A stretch of DNA of 64,000 bases, taken from assembly GCF_000518745.1 (NCBI RefSeq), contig NZ_JAEE01000006.1, positions 62,001-126,000 on the forward strand, given 5' to 3'. Shown here in pieces: positions 49,461 through 57,497 of the stretch. The first letter of the stretch is position 1. Each line of letters opens with the position of its first letter. This DNA comes from Phaseolibacter flectens ATCC 12775 (GTDB lineage: Bacteria > Pseudomonadota > Gammaproteobacteria > Enterobacterales > Enterobacteriaceae). Below the pieces are notes generated by a model that did no database searches, had not been told where the DNA came from, and saw nothing but the letters and a program-made list of their open reading frames with translations. The position numbers were made by a program, and so were the translations under genes.

Positions 49461-50308
49461 TCTGATCACCTCTGCTTTTTTATAAAAAATAATTAAATAA
49501 GAAGGCAAAATGAAATAGCTTTTTGGAATATAAAATAGCTGAATTGATTAGAAAAAAAACAATATTTCAGATTATGGATAGAATAAATAAACTTTTTGAC
49601 AGGAGTGATTACTGTGAGAGAACAAACATAAATTTTCAAGTAATATGCCAACTATCATCCAATACGATTGGGAGCTCATTTCATCGCCCGCCGAGGGGGC
49701 AGGATGCTCCATGCTCACTGATACGATTAAACGAGACACCGTGATTTCACCGATTATGGCTCTCAGCGTCCCCTTTTATCAACTTAAGGGATGAGAGACA
49801 TTTTTACCAATCAACACGATCGTTCTTCACGGCGAATTCATTAAAACACAGGACACATTCACCCAATAGGCCGGAATCATTGTGTTATCAATCGTCTCCG
49901 CTGTAAAGTCTATGGCGCCACCATGATCACTGCCAGAATGGGAAAGGCCTCTCTCTGTTTGCAAAAGTCCACAAGGCCATATTATCGGTCAGCAAACTCA
50001 CCTCGCTATAGAGACCTTGCTACCGAGGGAGAAAGGTAATAATTGGCCACCCAGTGATCTTTGACACTCATTATTTGCGTATCGCCAAGCCTACTCCTAC
50101 GCGGGGTTGAGAAAGCCCAATAAGACCGGCTCCAGACGAGACAGGCTATCTCAGTAAGGTCGACAGGATAAGGATCCGAGCAATGACCCGCTGTCCTGTT
50201 ATTATATTAGCACCCGATGTGTCATTGTAGAAAAATACCATTCAGCGAGCCTGTCCACGAAGCAAACTGACTTGAATAAAGCGTAATAGAACGACACAAT
50301 TAAGCCTG
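49461..50308. other. Gene-free interval between tauA and the SnoaL-like gene
   Basis: About 850 bp. The right 100 bp beside tauA must hold the tau promoter. The rest shows short coding-like pieces in several minus-strand frames, for example SDHGGAIDFTAETIDN and MALWTFANRERPFPFWQ read between about 49850 and 50000, all broken by stops and frameshifts. These could be the worn remains of one gene, but I cannot name it. Confidence 0.45.
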
Positions 50309-50782
50309 TCAGAGATTATTTTTTTGTGCTGGATCCCAATGTTCAACAATTTTTCCGTTTTTGACCCTAAACATATCAAACCATGTGGTGGTGTACTGTT
50401 GCCCTGGATGGTGAGGATCGGCATACTGTCGGGAAAAAATCAGGGTGACTAAATCTCGCTCTGCCATAATGGAAATCAAGGGTTGTTTGATCACCGGCTC
50501 AATCGACTGAGGTGCTCCACGCTTTGAAAATATGGCAATAAAACCCTCACGACCACTTGGTACATTGGGATTATGCTGAATATAGTTTTTATCCAGATAC
50601 AGCGCCGCTTTATCCATATGTAACCCCTCGAACACCACCCGCCAAAAGTCAAAAACCAGCTTTTTATTCGCGGCCAGGATCGGATCTGAACTTTGTAATA
50701 ACTGCTGCTGCTCGATACGAGTAAGTGGATGATCCATCGCAATAACCGTCTGACTGCCGACGAACACAGCGAGATACACCAA
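50309..50782 (-). CDS. SnoaL-like (NTF2-fold) protein
   Basis: A 157-residue protein of the SnoaL/NTF2 alpha+beta barrel group: FWRVVFEGLHMDKAALYLDK, YIQHNPNVPSGREGFIAIF, TWFDMFRVKNGKIVEHWDPA. Family members include polyketide cyclases, hydrolases and many of unknown role. The frame opens with TTG at 50782; the preceding segment VYLAVFVGSQTVIA looks like the end of a signal peptide. The true start could therefore be a rare codon a little upstream after AGGGGG, or the Met at 50737 if the protein is cytoplasmic. Last of four leftward genes with the P450. Confidence 0.75.
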   Translation of the reverse strand: MVYLAVFVGSQTVIAMDHPLTRIEQQQLLQSSDPILAANKKLVFDFWRVVFEGLHMDKAALYLDKNYIQHNPNVPSGREGFIAIFSKRGAPQSIEPVIKQPLISIMAERDLVTLIFSRQYADPHHPGQQYTTTWFDMFRVKNGKIVEHWDPAQKNNL

Positions 50783-50965
50783 TACGTTGATTAACCTGTT
50801 AATGATACCCCCTTTTACTGGAAATAAGAGAAGAGAAAGTAAGCTGTACTAAATATAACTGAGTAACGCGTTCAACTGAATGGTCAAATAATGCGGTTTA
50901 ACGTCACCGTCAGGTAAGGATATCTCCTCTAACTGCTCGGTGACGCTAAGATAGACTTCGGTCGG

Positions 50966-51427
50966 TTAATCTGCGTTTTTTTTCGTCAGTTCTGTTGGTT
51001 GATGATCATAAAATACCAATCCTTTACCTATTTCACATTGATAAACCAATTTTTTTCCGACCAAATGGTATGTTGGCAGAGACAGGGTTTGCATACTGAA
51101 TGTGGCCTTATTATCACTGCTCAGTCGATAACGTAAAAACTGTAAAATGGGCTTGTTATCTTGTGTCACCGTCACATGGTTATCAGAAAAACTCAATGAG
51201 CTATCAGGACGGATCAAAAATGACCCTATGGTTAATCCCCCAACCATTGTGCCTTTAATCGAGGGATCTTTATCATTGTTGCACTGCCGTAAATCGACCA
51301 CGACGGCAACCTGCTGGCCACGTAGCAGGGCATTACTCACAGACTTTGTACTCGCTAAACTGCCGCTTTGCCCATAAACGATCCAAGGGCAGAGTACGAT
51401 AAACAGTAATGACCAAATATTTTTCAT
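50966..51427 (-). CDS. VirK-family exported protein
   Basis: A 153-residue secreted protein. The signal peptide MKNIWSLLFIVLCPWIVYGQ is followed by SNALLRGQQVAVVVDLRQCN, the diagnostic VirK-family segment, and YHLVGKKLVYQCEIGKGLVF near the end. VirK was named in Agrobacterium and its biochemical role is not known. GGGAGACGG precedes the ATG at 51427. It is 54 bp from the chorismate-mutase gene on the same strand. Confidence 0.75.
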   Translation of the reverse strand: MKNIWSLLFIVLCPWIVYGQSGSLASTKSVSNALLRGQQVAVVVDLRQCNNDKDPSIKGTMVGGLTIGSFLIRPDSSLSFSDNHVTVTQDNKPILQFLRYRLSSDNKATFSMQTLSLPTYHLVGKKLVYQCEIGKGLVFYDHQPTELTKKNAD

Positions 51428-51481
51428 TATCCGTCTCCCATCAGAATAAATAACCTGACGCTGCAATATGATACCGATGTT

Positions 51482-52012
51482 TTATTGCTGTAACTGGATC
51501 TTGAGCAGGGCATTAAACAGTTTTTTCTTGTCTGCTACGCTTAAATTTTCTTGTTTTAAATGATTTTTAAATGATGGCCATTGGTTAGCAGAAATACCGG
51601 TTGGTGAATGTAACACCAAGGTAATTTGTTGCAAAATAGCATGACTCAGTTGTTGAATTTCAGCTCTTACAGCGGTCAAATCACGAGGATGAGGATCGGA
51701 TAAAGGCACAGACAGCCAGTTAGCACGATAGCGGTACTGAATGGCTTTAGACGCATCCATTTGTGCTTGAATAAAAGGCTGAACCGTATCACTCTGCAGC
51801 CCCTGTTGTTTCGCCTGCTGAATGCCCGCGTCTAATACTTTTTGTTCCTGTGGCAGATCTTCTACCGGTAAATGATGAGTGGCTTTATCAGCCGCCACCT
51901 CTTTCATTAAGGCAAAACGCTGATTAAAAAGATGAACTAATGATTGCAACTCTGCTGAAAAACCACTCTGACAAAAAAGTAGACTAGCTAATAGAATGAT
52001 AATTCTCTTCAT
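51482..52012 (-). CDS. Secreted chorismate mutase, AroQ gamma class
   Basis: A 176-residue protein with signal peptide MKRIIILLASLLFCQSGFSA and an all-helical mature part. LVHLFNQRFALMKEVAADKA holds the N-terminal Arg and Lys of the AroQ active site, and LPQEQKVLDAGIQQAKQQGL and PFIQAQMDASKAIQYRYR the second helix set. It converts chorismate to prephenate in the periplasm or outside the cell. Secreted forms occur in pathogens and some symbionts, where their purpose is debated, since chorismate is normally cytoplasmic. GGGGAGAG precedes the ATG. It is 130 bp downstream of a P450 gene. Confidence 0.88.
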   Translation of the reverse strand: MKRIIILLASLLFCQSGFSAELQSLVHLFNQRFALMKEVAADKATHHLPVEDLPQEQKVLDAGIQQAKQQGLQSDTVQPFIQAQMDASKAIQYRYRANWLSVPLSDPHPRDLTAVRAEIQQLSHAILQQITLVLHSPTGISANQWPSFKNHLKQENLSVADKKKLFNALLKIQLQQ

Positions 52013-52142
52013 TTTCTTACTCTCCCCTCTCTATAATGTGAACTCTCTGAGTTAAATGACCCAAGTTAAATACCGACTTTTAGCGATAACTAAGACAATC
52101 AGACAATCTTATCCTTACCGATCCGAGCGGTGATTTTGTTTG

Positions 52143-53366
52143 TTATTTGTGCGTCACTGGACAAAGACTCGGACTGTCCCATACCACAGGTAATGCACTG
52201 ACACCTCGAAGATTGATACGATGATTTCGTTGAACCGCTGAACTGATGATACACATATTTGGTAAACGGCTTAAAATAAGCTGCAATGCCACTTCCAATT
52301 CCGCCATCGCCAGACGGTATCCAAGACAGTGATGAATACCCGCACCAAAAGAGAGACAACGCCCCTGCTGTCGTTGAATCAATAAATTGTGTGGATCAGA
52401 AAATTTATCAGGATCATGGTTGGCTGCACCGAGCATTAAAAATAAGCTCGTCCCCGCGGGTATCAGATAGCCATTCATGTCGAGGTCTTGTAAAGCAATT
52501 CGATAAACCATCTGCACTGAGCTGTCATAACGTAAACATTCATTGATCGCATCAGGGATCCATCGTGTATCTTGTTTGACTAATGCCAGTTGTGGTGGAT
52601 GGGCATACAGAGCCAGCACAGTATTGCAAATCATATTGGAGGTCGTTTCATGTCCCGCAATGAATAACAAAATAACATTAGCAATAATTTCATCGTGTTC
52701 GAGCTGATGGCCTTCATATTCACTACGAATAAACAAAGAGACAAGATCATCTTGTTGGCTAAATCGTCTCGATTGGATCAGGACACTGAAATAATCATAC
52801 AATTTTTGGTAAGCTTCACCGGCTTTTTGCAAATCATCAGCACTAATTTGTGGATCAAATATTCTCACCAGATCGGCCGCTGCGCCTCCTAATTTATCCG
52901 CCTCTGTCACCGGCACATCAAGCATATGACAAATAATTTGTACCGGTAAAGGGAAAGCAAACTCTTTCGCTAAATCACAGCGCCCACGCTCAATAAATGA
53001 ATCGATTAGCTGATTACCAAGGGTTAATGCCATCTCTTTAAAAGGTTGGACTTCTCGACTACTAAAGGACTTCATGATAAGTCCCCTTAAACGACTATGC
53101 TCAGGCGGATTAAGCACCAAAAACATTTTGTTAATCCCCTGAAACACCGGCTGACTGGCGACCTGTTCACCAAAGCGAATACGCACACTCTGCATATAAT
53201 CCTTGCCGACACGCTTATCACTCAATAACGCTTCATTGAGGGCATAATTCCCGATAACCATTACCTGATTACCGGCCTGGATCACTGGGCCATGTTGCTG
53301 AAATAATTCATAGAGTTTTAGCGGATCGTCGGTATAAACAGGACTCATCAGTTCGTGCAACTGCAT
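52143..53366 (-). CDS. Cytochrome P450
   Basis: A 407-residue soluble bacterial P450 of the CYP107-like type. The oxygen-activation helix has LFIAGHETTSNMI, the K-helix ExxR is NECLRY, and the heme loop is LSFGAGIHHCLGYRLA with the Cys ligand. GGAGAGG six bases before the ATG at 53366 marks the start; the longer frame to 53429 is not needed. Such enzymes hydroxylate or couple small molecules and often serve secondary metabolism. No ferredoxin or reductase gene is adjacent. P450s are uncommon in enteric bacteria, which points to gain by transfer. First of four leftward genes. Confidence 0.95.
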   Translation of the reverse strand: MQLHELMSPVYTDDPLKLYELFQQHGPVIQAGNQVMVIGNYALNEALLSDKRVGKDYMQSVRIRFGEQVASQPVFQGINKMFLVLNPPEHSRLRGLIMKSFSSREVQPFKEMALTLGNQLIDSFIERGRCDLAKEFAFPLPVQIICHMLDVPVTEADKLGGAAADLVRIFDPQISADDLQKAGEAYQKLYDYFSVLIQSRRFSQQDDLVSLFIRSEYEGHQLEHDEIIANVILLFIAGHETTSNMICNTVLALYAHPPQLALVKQDTRWIPDAINECLRYDSSVQMVYRIALQDLDMNGYLIPAGTSLFLMLGAANHDPDKFSDPHNLLIQRQQGRCLSFGAGIHHCLGYRLAMAELEVALQLILSRLPNMCIISSAVQRNHRINLRGVSALPVVWDSPSLCPVTHK

Positions 53367-53906
53367 AGGATGCCTCTCCGGACAATAAGCAATGCTAGCG
53401 GGCTCTTGCTTTAGGGATAATACTGGCATTAATTTGATATCTCATTACATCAATGAAATTTACTCTATTTTCTTTACAATGAATATTCGCTTTAATCTTA
53501 ATTTAATCAATTCTAATAAAATTCTCTTTGGGTTGAATTTATTTAATACAACTAACTTACTTATAAGGTATATCATCTATTGATTTCTAAAAAAAATGAT
53601 AAAACGCCATAAAACAATTTTTCAGCCCAGCAGTATAGTGAAAAAATATAATTTTATTTTTTTAAGATAAAACTCATAGTTAATTTCAATTTAACACAAT
53701 ATAGATAAGGCAATATTTTTAGATAGGATAGATTGATAATATAACAATATAGAACATAAAAACCGTATAAAAAACCATATTAAATAAAACAAAAAACTCA
53801 CTTTCTCGCAGAGAAAATATCCATTACCTTGTAAAAAAATTACAAATGACTCATACGGATAAAAATACTGATTACTCCTGTACTCAATTTCTATTATGAT
53901 ATCCCT
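53367..53906. other. AT-rich divergent promoter region between the P450 gene and digH
   Basis: About 540 bp of very AT-rich DNA with no supported gene. It must hold promoters for both flanking divergent genes; the composition suggests H-NS binding. Confidence 0.5.
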
Positions 53907-53926
53907 ATATACCCATAGGGGTATAT
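53907..53926. promoter_or_regulatory. Inverted repeat ATATACCC-N4-GGGTATAT upstream of digH
   Basis: ATATACCC (53907-53914), spacer ATAG, GGGTATAT (53919-53926), 35 bp before the digH ATG. The ACCC-N-GGGT core with AT flanks resembles operators of CsoR/FrmR-family repressors. It may equally be a hairpin in the digH leader. Confidence 0.5.
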
Positions 53927-53961
53927 CGCATCAATCTACGTAAGCGACTCTGGAGAACCTT

Positions 53962-55242
53962 ATGCTACGCGGCACGGTTATAAAACATTGGTTAATGATA
54001 CTGCTTTGCGCTTTTATTATTAATGCCTGTACTTCATCTCGTTCAACCCCACCTCACTCCCCAGAACCAGGAAAAAATGAACCAGTGCGAGGGGTTTGGC
54101 TCACAACAGTCAACTCACTGGATTGGCCGCCACCCAGCTCTCTCAAAGCTGCAACAGCCAAAGAACGGATCGAGCAGCAACAGCAGGCGATGATTGTTAT
54201 CCTTGATCAACTCAAAAAGACAGGAATCAATACCGTCTTTTTCCAAGTCAAACCTGATGGAACAGCACTGTGGCACTCTTCAATTTTACCTTGGTCAGAA
54301 TTACTGACAGGGAAAATCGGTGAAGATCCTGGTTATGACCCTTTGGCTTTTGTTATCGAACAAGCTCATAAAAGAGGCTTAAAAGTCCAAGCTTGGTTTA
54401 ATCCCTATCGGATCTCATTGGATACCCAACCAGAGACGGTGCTAAAACTCAATAATACGATCCATCATGCCCCCTCCAGCCCATTTGTGCTTCATCCTGA
54501 CTGGATACGTACCGCTGCCGACCGATTTGTGCTTGATCCAGGATTACCCGAAGTTCAAAACTGGTTGACCAGCATTGTGGCTGAAGTCGTTAAAAATTAC
54601 GACATCGATGGCGTACACTTTGATGATTACTTCTATACCGAAACAACAAAATCGCCCCTGAATGATCAGGTAACCTACCAGAGATTAGGCCGTGGTTTCG
54701 CTGATAAAGCAAGCTGGCGCAGAAGCAACACGCAAAGTTTGATAGTAGAAGTATCGAAAACCATTAAATTAATTAAGCCTAGTCTTGATTTTGGTGTGAG
54801 TCCGGCAGGTATCTGGCGCAATAAATCCGCAGATCCAAGAGGCTCAGAGACAACCGGCGGCGCACCTTCATATGATACCTCTTATGCAGATACACGAGAG
54901 TGGGTAAAGCAGGGGTTGATTGATTATATTATTCCACAAATCTACTGGCCGGTTGCAAGAAAATCGAACAGTTATAAAGTATTAGCTGAATGGTGGGCAG
55001 ATGTGGTGAAAAACACATCGACTCAACTGTATGTGGGTATTGCTTACTATAAAATAGGTTTACCCTCTAAAGCAGAACCAGACTGGACGATTGAACAAGG
55101 TGTCCCAGAACTCAAACGGCAATTGGATATCAATGATGCTATACCAGAAATAAAAGGCACAGTCTTGTTCAGAGAGGCGAGTATGAATACACCTGAAACC
55201 CGCCAAGCAACGCAATATTTAAAACAACGCTGGAATCCATAA
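53962..55242 (+). CDS. digH: Lipoprotein glycosyl hydrolase DigH (YddW), GHL10 family
   Basis: A 426-residue outer-membrane lipoprotein. The lipobox is IINAC (Cys23), followed by a Ser/Pro linker. The TIM barrel has RGVWLTTVNSLDWPP, GINTVFFQVKPDGTALW, VQAWFNPYRIS, DIDGVHFDDYFY with the likely catalytic acids, and FGVSPAGIWRNKSADP. It matches E. coli DigH/YddW, which cleaves denuded peptidoglycan strands at the septum. TGGAGAA precedes the ATG. It is alone on its strand, with an inverted repeat upstream and a hairpin after. Confidence 0.9.
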   Translation: MLRGTVIKHWLMILLCAFIINACTSSRSTPPHSPEPGKNEPVRGVWLTTVNSLDWPPPSSLKAATAKERIEQQQQAMIVILDQLKKTGINTVFFQVKPDGTALWHSSILPWSELLTGKIGEDPGYDPLAFVIEQAHKRGLKVQAWFNPYRISLDTQPETVLKLNNTIHHAPSSPFVLHPDWIRTAADRFVLDPGLPEVQNWLTSIVAEVVKNYDIDGVHFDDYFYTETTKSPLNDQVTYQRLGRGFADKASWRRSNTQSLIVEVSKTIKLIKPSLDFGVSPAGIWRNKSADPRGSETTGGAPSYDTSYADTREWVKQGLIDYIIPQIYWPVARKSNSYKVLAEWWADVVKNTSTQLYVGIAYYKIGLPSKAEPDWTIEQGVPELKRQLDINDAIPEIKGTVLFREASMNTPETRQATQYLKQRWNP

Positions 55243-55251
55243 ACACGATGC

Positions 55252-55280
55252 CAGGTAAGCCTCCGGATCAGGCTTACCTG
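55252..55280 (+). terminator. Hairpin after digH
   Basis: CAGGTAAGCCT (55252-55262), seven-base loop, AGGCTTACCTG (55270-55280): an 11-bp perfect stem ten bases after the stop. U-tract weak. Confidence 0.7.
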
Positions 55281-55602
55281 AATCAGATATTGAAAATCGT
55301 TATAGTTAATCATGTTAATAAATAAAAATTAATATCGTTTAATGGTTGATTAAATTTCACACAAACGATGAGGCTGTAATAAATTTATTTTATATAAATT
55401 AGTGATTATTTTAATAGGTTACTCTTATTTTTTTAATTAAAATAAGAAAATAAAACATATAACTATCCCATTGATTAATATATGTTTTACCTTGGAATGC
55501 AACCATTTAAATACGCATTAATATAGCTTTTTATTAGTGATGATTGATGCTGAAATTAAAATAGATATTCTGGGTTCCTCATTTAACTTTTGAGATGTTC
55601 TT
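55281..55602. other. AT-rich leader region of the globin gene
   Basis: About 320 bp, very AT-rich, no gene. It probably carries the globin promoter; no clear NsrR or FNR palindrome was resolved by eye. Confidence 0.5.
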
Positions 55603-56103
55603 ATGTTAACACTACGACAGAAAAAACTCATTCAATCAACCATACCTAAAATAAAACAACAGGATATTGTATTCAGTGACTATTTTTATCAGCGAATGTT
55701 AAGTATTCATCCTGAATTACGACAGACTTACCATACAGAGCAATACCACAACGGGGCGAGAGCCAAAGCATTAGCTAATACACTGCTGTCCTATGCAGAA
55801 AATATTGATACCCCTTCCGTGTTGATTTCACTAGTCAATGTGATTTGCCATCAACATGTGAGTCTCAATATCCCCAATGAAGATTATGACCTAATTGGCT
55901 ACCATTTACTGCATTTTATTAGTGAACTCCTTGATGCCCCTTTGGCCAGTGAACTGATCATGGCTTGGGCACAAGCTTATCAGCAACTTACTGAGCTGTT
56001 TATGGTCACAGAAAAAAAATATGTCAATACTTTTAAAAAAACCAAGGTCTGTGAGGGATCGGATCCCCATCAACCAGGAAATATAATTGATAAAATTCAA
56101 TAA
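55603..56103 (+). CDS. Single-domain globin (flavohemoglobin/Vitreoscilla type)
   Basis: A 166-residue globin. LIQSTIPKIKQQDIVFSDYF then YQRMLSIHPELRQTYH contains the B10 Tyr and the CD-region Phe/His-Pro pattern. The E7-region Gln lies in HTEQYHNGARAKALANTLLS, the proximal F8 His is in NVICHQHVSLNI, and the H helix is ELIMAWAQAYQQLTELFM. It lacks the FAD/NAD reductase of Hmp, so it is a stand-alone oxygen or NO-binding protein like VHb (146 residues). An extra C-terminal tail of about 20 residues (KVCEGSDPHQPGNIIDKIQ) is unusual. AT-rich gene, isolated. Confidence 0.88.
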   Translation: MLTLRQKKLIQSTIPKIKQQDIVFSDYFYQRMLSIHPELRQTYHTEQYHNGARAKALANTLLSYAENIDTPSVLISLVNVICHQHVSLNIPNEDYDLIGYHLLHFISELLDAPLASELIMAWAQAYQQLTELFMVTEKKYVNTFKKTKVCEGSDPHQPGNIIDKIQ

Positions 56104-56926
56104 TTTATAATAAAAACGCGGATTTTTTGTATCGAACTTTCCGTTAAGTAACAACAAAAATGCCAATACCAGTTAGCAGAATTAAAGACCATAACTCGCG
56201 AGTGATGATCCTTTAATACCCTGCTTTAGATAGAAATACATAAAAAGCATGACCTGACGGATGAATAAAGACAACCATGGCTGATCTGGCCTTCGTCTAT
56301 CCCAATGATAACCGATTGATCCGGCAGAGGATTTTTCCTGCCGGATCCAAAATAAGATTAAATCTAAAAAAATAATAAAAAAAGAACCAATCCTAAAAAT
56401 GTGACATTTAAGATCAACAAAATCCTCAGTGGATTGACTGAAAAACAGGGAATGTGGCGCCGAGAAAAGTCATATCGAGATAAAAGAAAACAACCAATTT
56501 ACCTATCGATAGATCCATTCCTATCTCAAAGATAGGCTGATATCATGGTGCAGTGAAAGCCGACCTGACATAAAACAGTTAAGATATGGTGACCCAGAAC
56601 AATATTTGACAAGAATACATCGCCTGATTGCTACCATGCCCCCTTGACGGTTAATCTGTACGGCCTCAGCAATCATCACAACACCACTCGTTATAATATC
56701 AACTAAACATCATCGAAAAAGTTAAAAAAAGTTAACCTGACGACTTGCACCTTGCTGCGTTTACACCGAGAAGTCATTTCGTGCATACTGATATAACCTC
56801 TCCCCCCTTGATCAGATCAATGACAACAAGAGTGTCGTACATATCAAAACACCCTAGGGTATATTTCACCACTCGGTGAAAGCCTAATCACTAAAAGATG
56901 ATTCGAACAGTCAAAGAGGATTGATT
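56104..56926. other. Gene-free interval with one inverted repeat
   Basis: About 820 bp with no supported reading frame. GATCCGGCAG (56318-56327) and CTGCCGGATC (56338-56347) form a 10-bp stem with a T-rich loop, possibly the end of a lost transcript. Nothing else is recognisable. Confidence 0.55.
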
Positions 56927-57266
56927 ATGCAACATCTGCTTGTCTACGGAACCTTAGGGCCAGGCCGTCCCAATGCCTATAGACTGGAAAATATGAGTGG
57001 TACGTGGCATGAAGGGTATGTATTCGGCCAGCTATTACAATAGGGTTGGGCCCCTGAAATGCGCTATTCCGGTATTCATCTTGATAATAAGGGGCAACCT
57101 GTAAGGGGATTATATTCAGTTCAGCCCATCTAGCTAAACACTGGCAAGGACTGGATGATTTTGAAGGCGCACAGTATCAACGAACAAGCACCATTTAGAT
57201 AGCGGTAAGACTCAGCAAGCTGAGATTTATTGCTTGAAAGAAGACACGAGTAATGATTGCACTTAG
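56927..57266 (+). pseudogene. Broken gamma-glutamylcyclotransferase (GGCT/YtfP-like) gene
   Basis: AAAGAGGA precedes the ATG at 56927. The frame begins LLVYGTLGPGRPNAYRLE, the YGTL loop typical of the GGCT fold, and runs on with GTWHEGYVFGQLLQ to a TAG stop. It continues as GWAPEMRYSGIHLDNKGQPV to another TAG, shifts frame to LAKHWQGLDDFEGAQYQRTS, and shifts again to LDSGKTQQAEIYCLKEDTSN. At least two nonsense and two frameshift changes are present, so the gene is dead. The intact family member would act on gamma-glutamyl peptides or similar compounds. Confidence 0.85.
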
Positions 57267-57385
57267 TCCCTTGCCCCGACCTCAAAGAAAGCAAGATACA
57301 GTTCATCCATGTTCAGTCGTTGTCTGTGGAAGCTTAAAATCGTTAACAGCAGAGCATAACTACATTTCTCAGCTCTAACCGAGCT

Positions 57386-57414
57386 TGATGCTTGGCGACG
57401 ATAGCCAAGCATCA
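57386..57414 (-). terminator. Hairpin downstream of the glycan operon
   Basis: TGATGCTTGGC (57386-57396), seven-base loop, GCCAAGCATCA (57404-57414). It lies about 85 bp after the stop of the last gene of the leftward operon and is its probable end, though the U-tract is weak. Confidence 0.6.
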
Positions 57415-57497
57415 TAAGGATCAATATCCGTGAGTTATTCCTTATTTTTATCACCAGATATTGATTGATCCGGGACAATCACTTTACATTGACTTCA

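Noticed and set aside
57263-57478. A 71-codon minus-strand frame downstream of the glycan operon
   Set aside because: It spans the hairpin at 57386-57414 and the end of the cyclotransferase pseudogene; no recognisable content.
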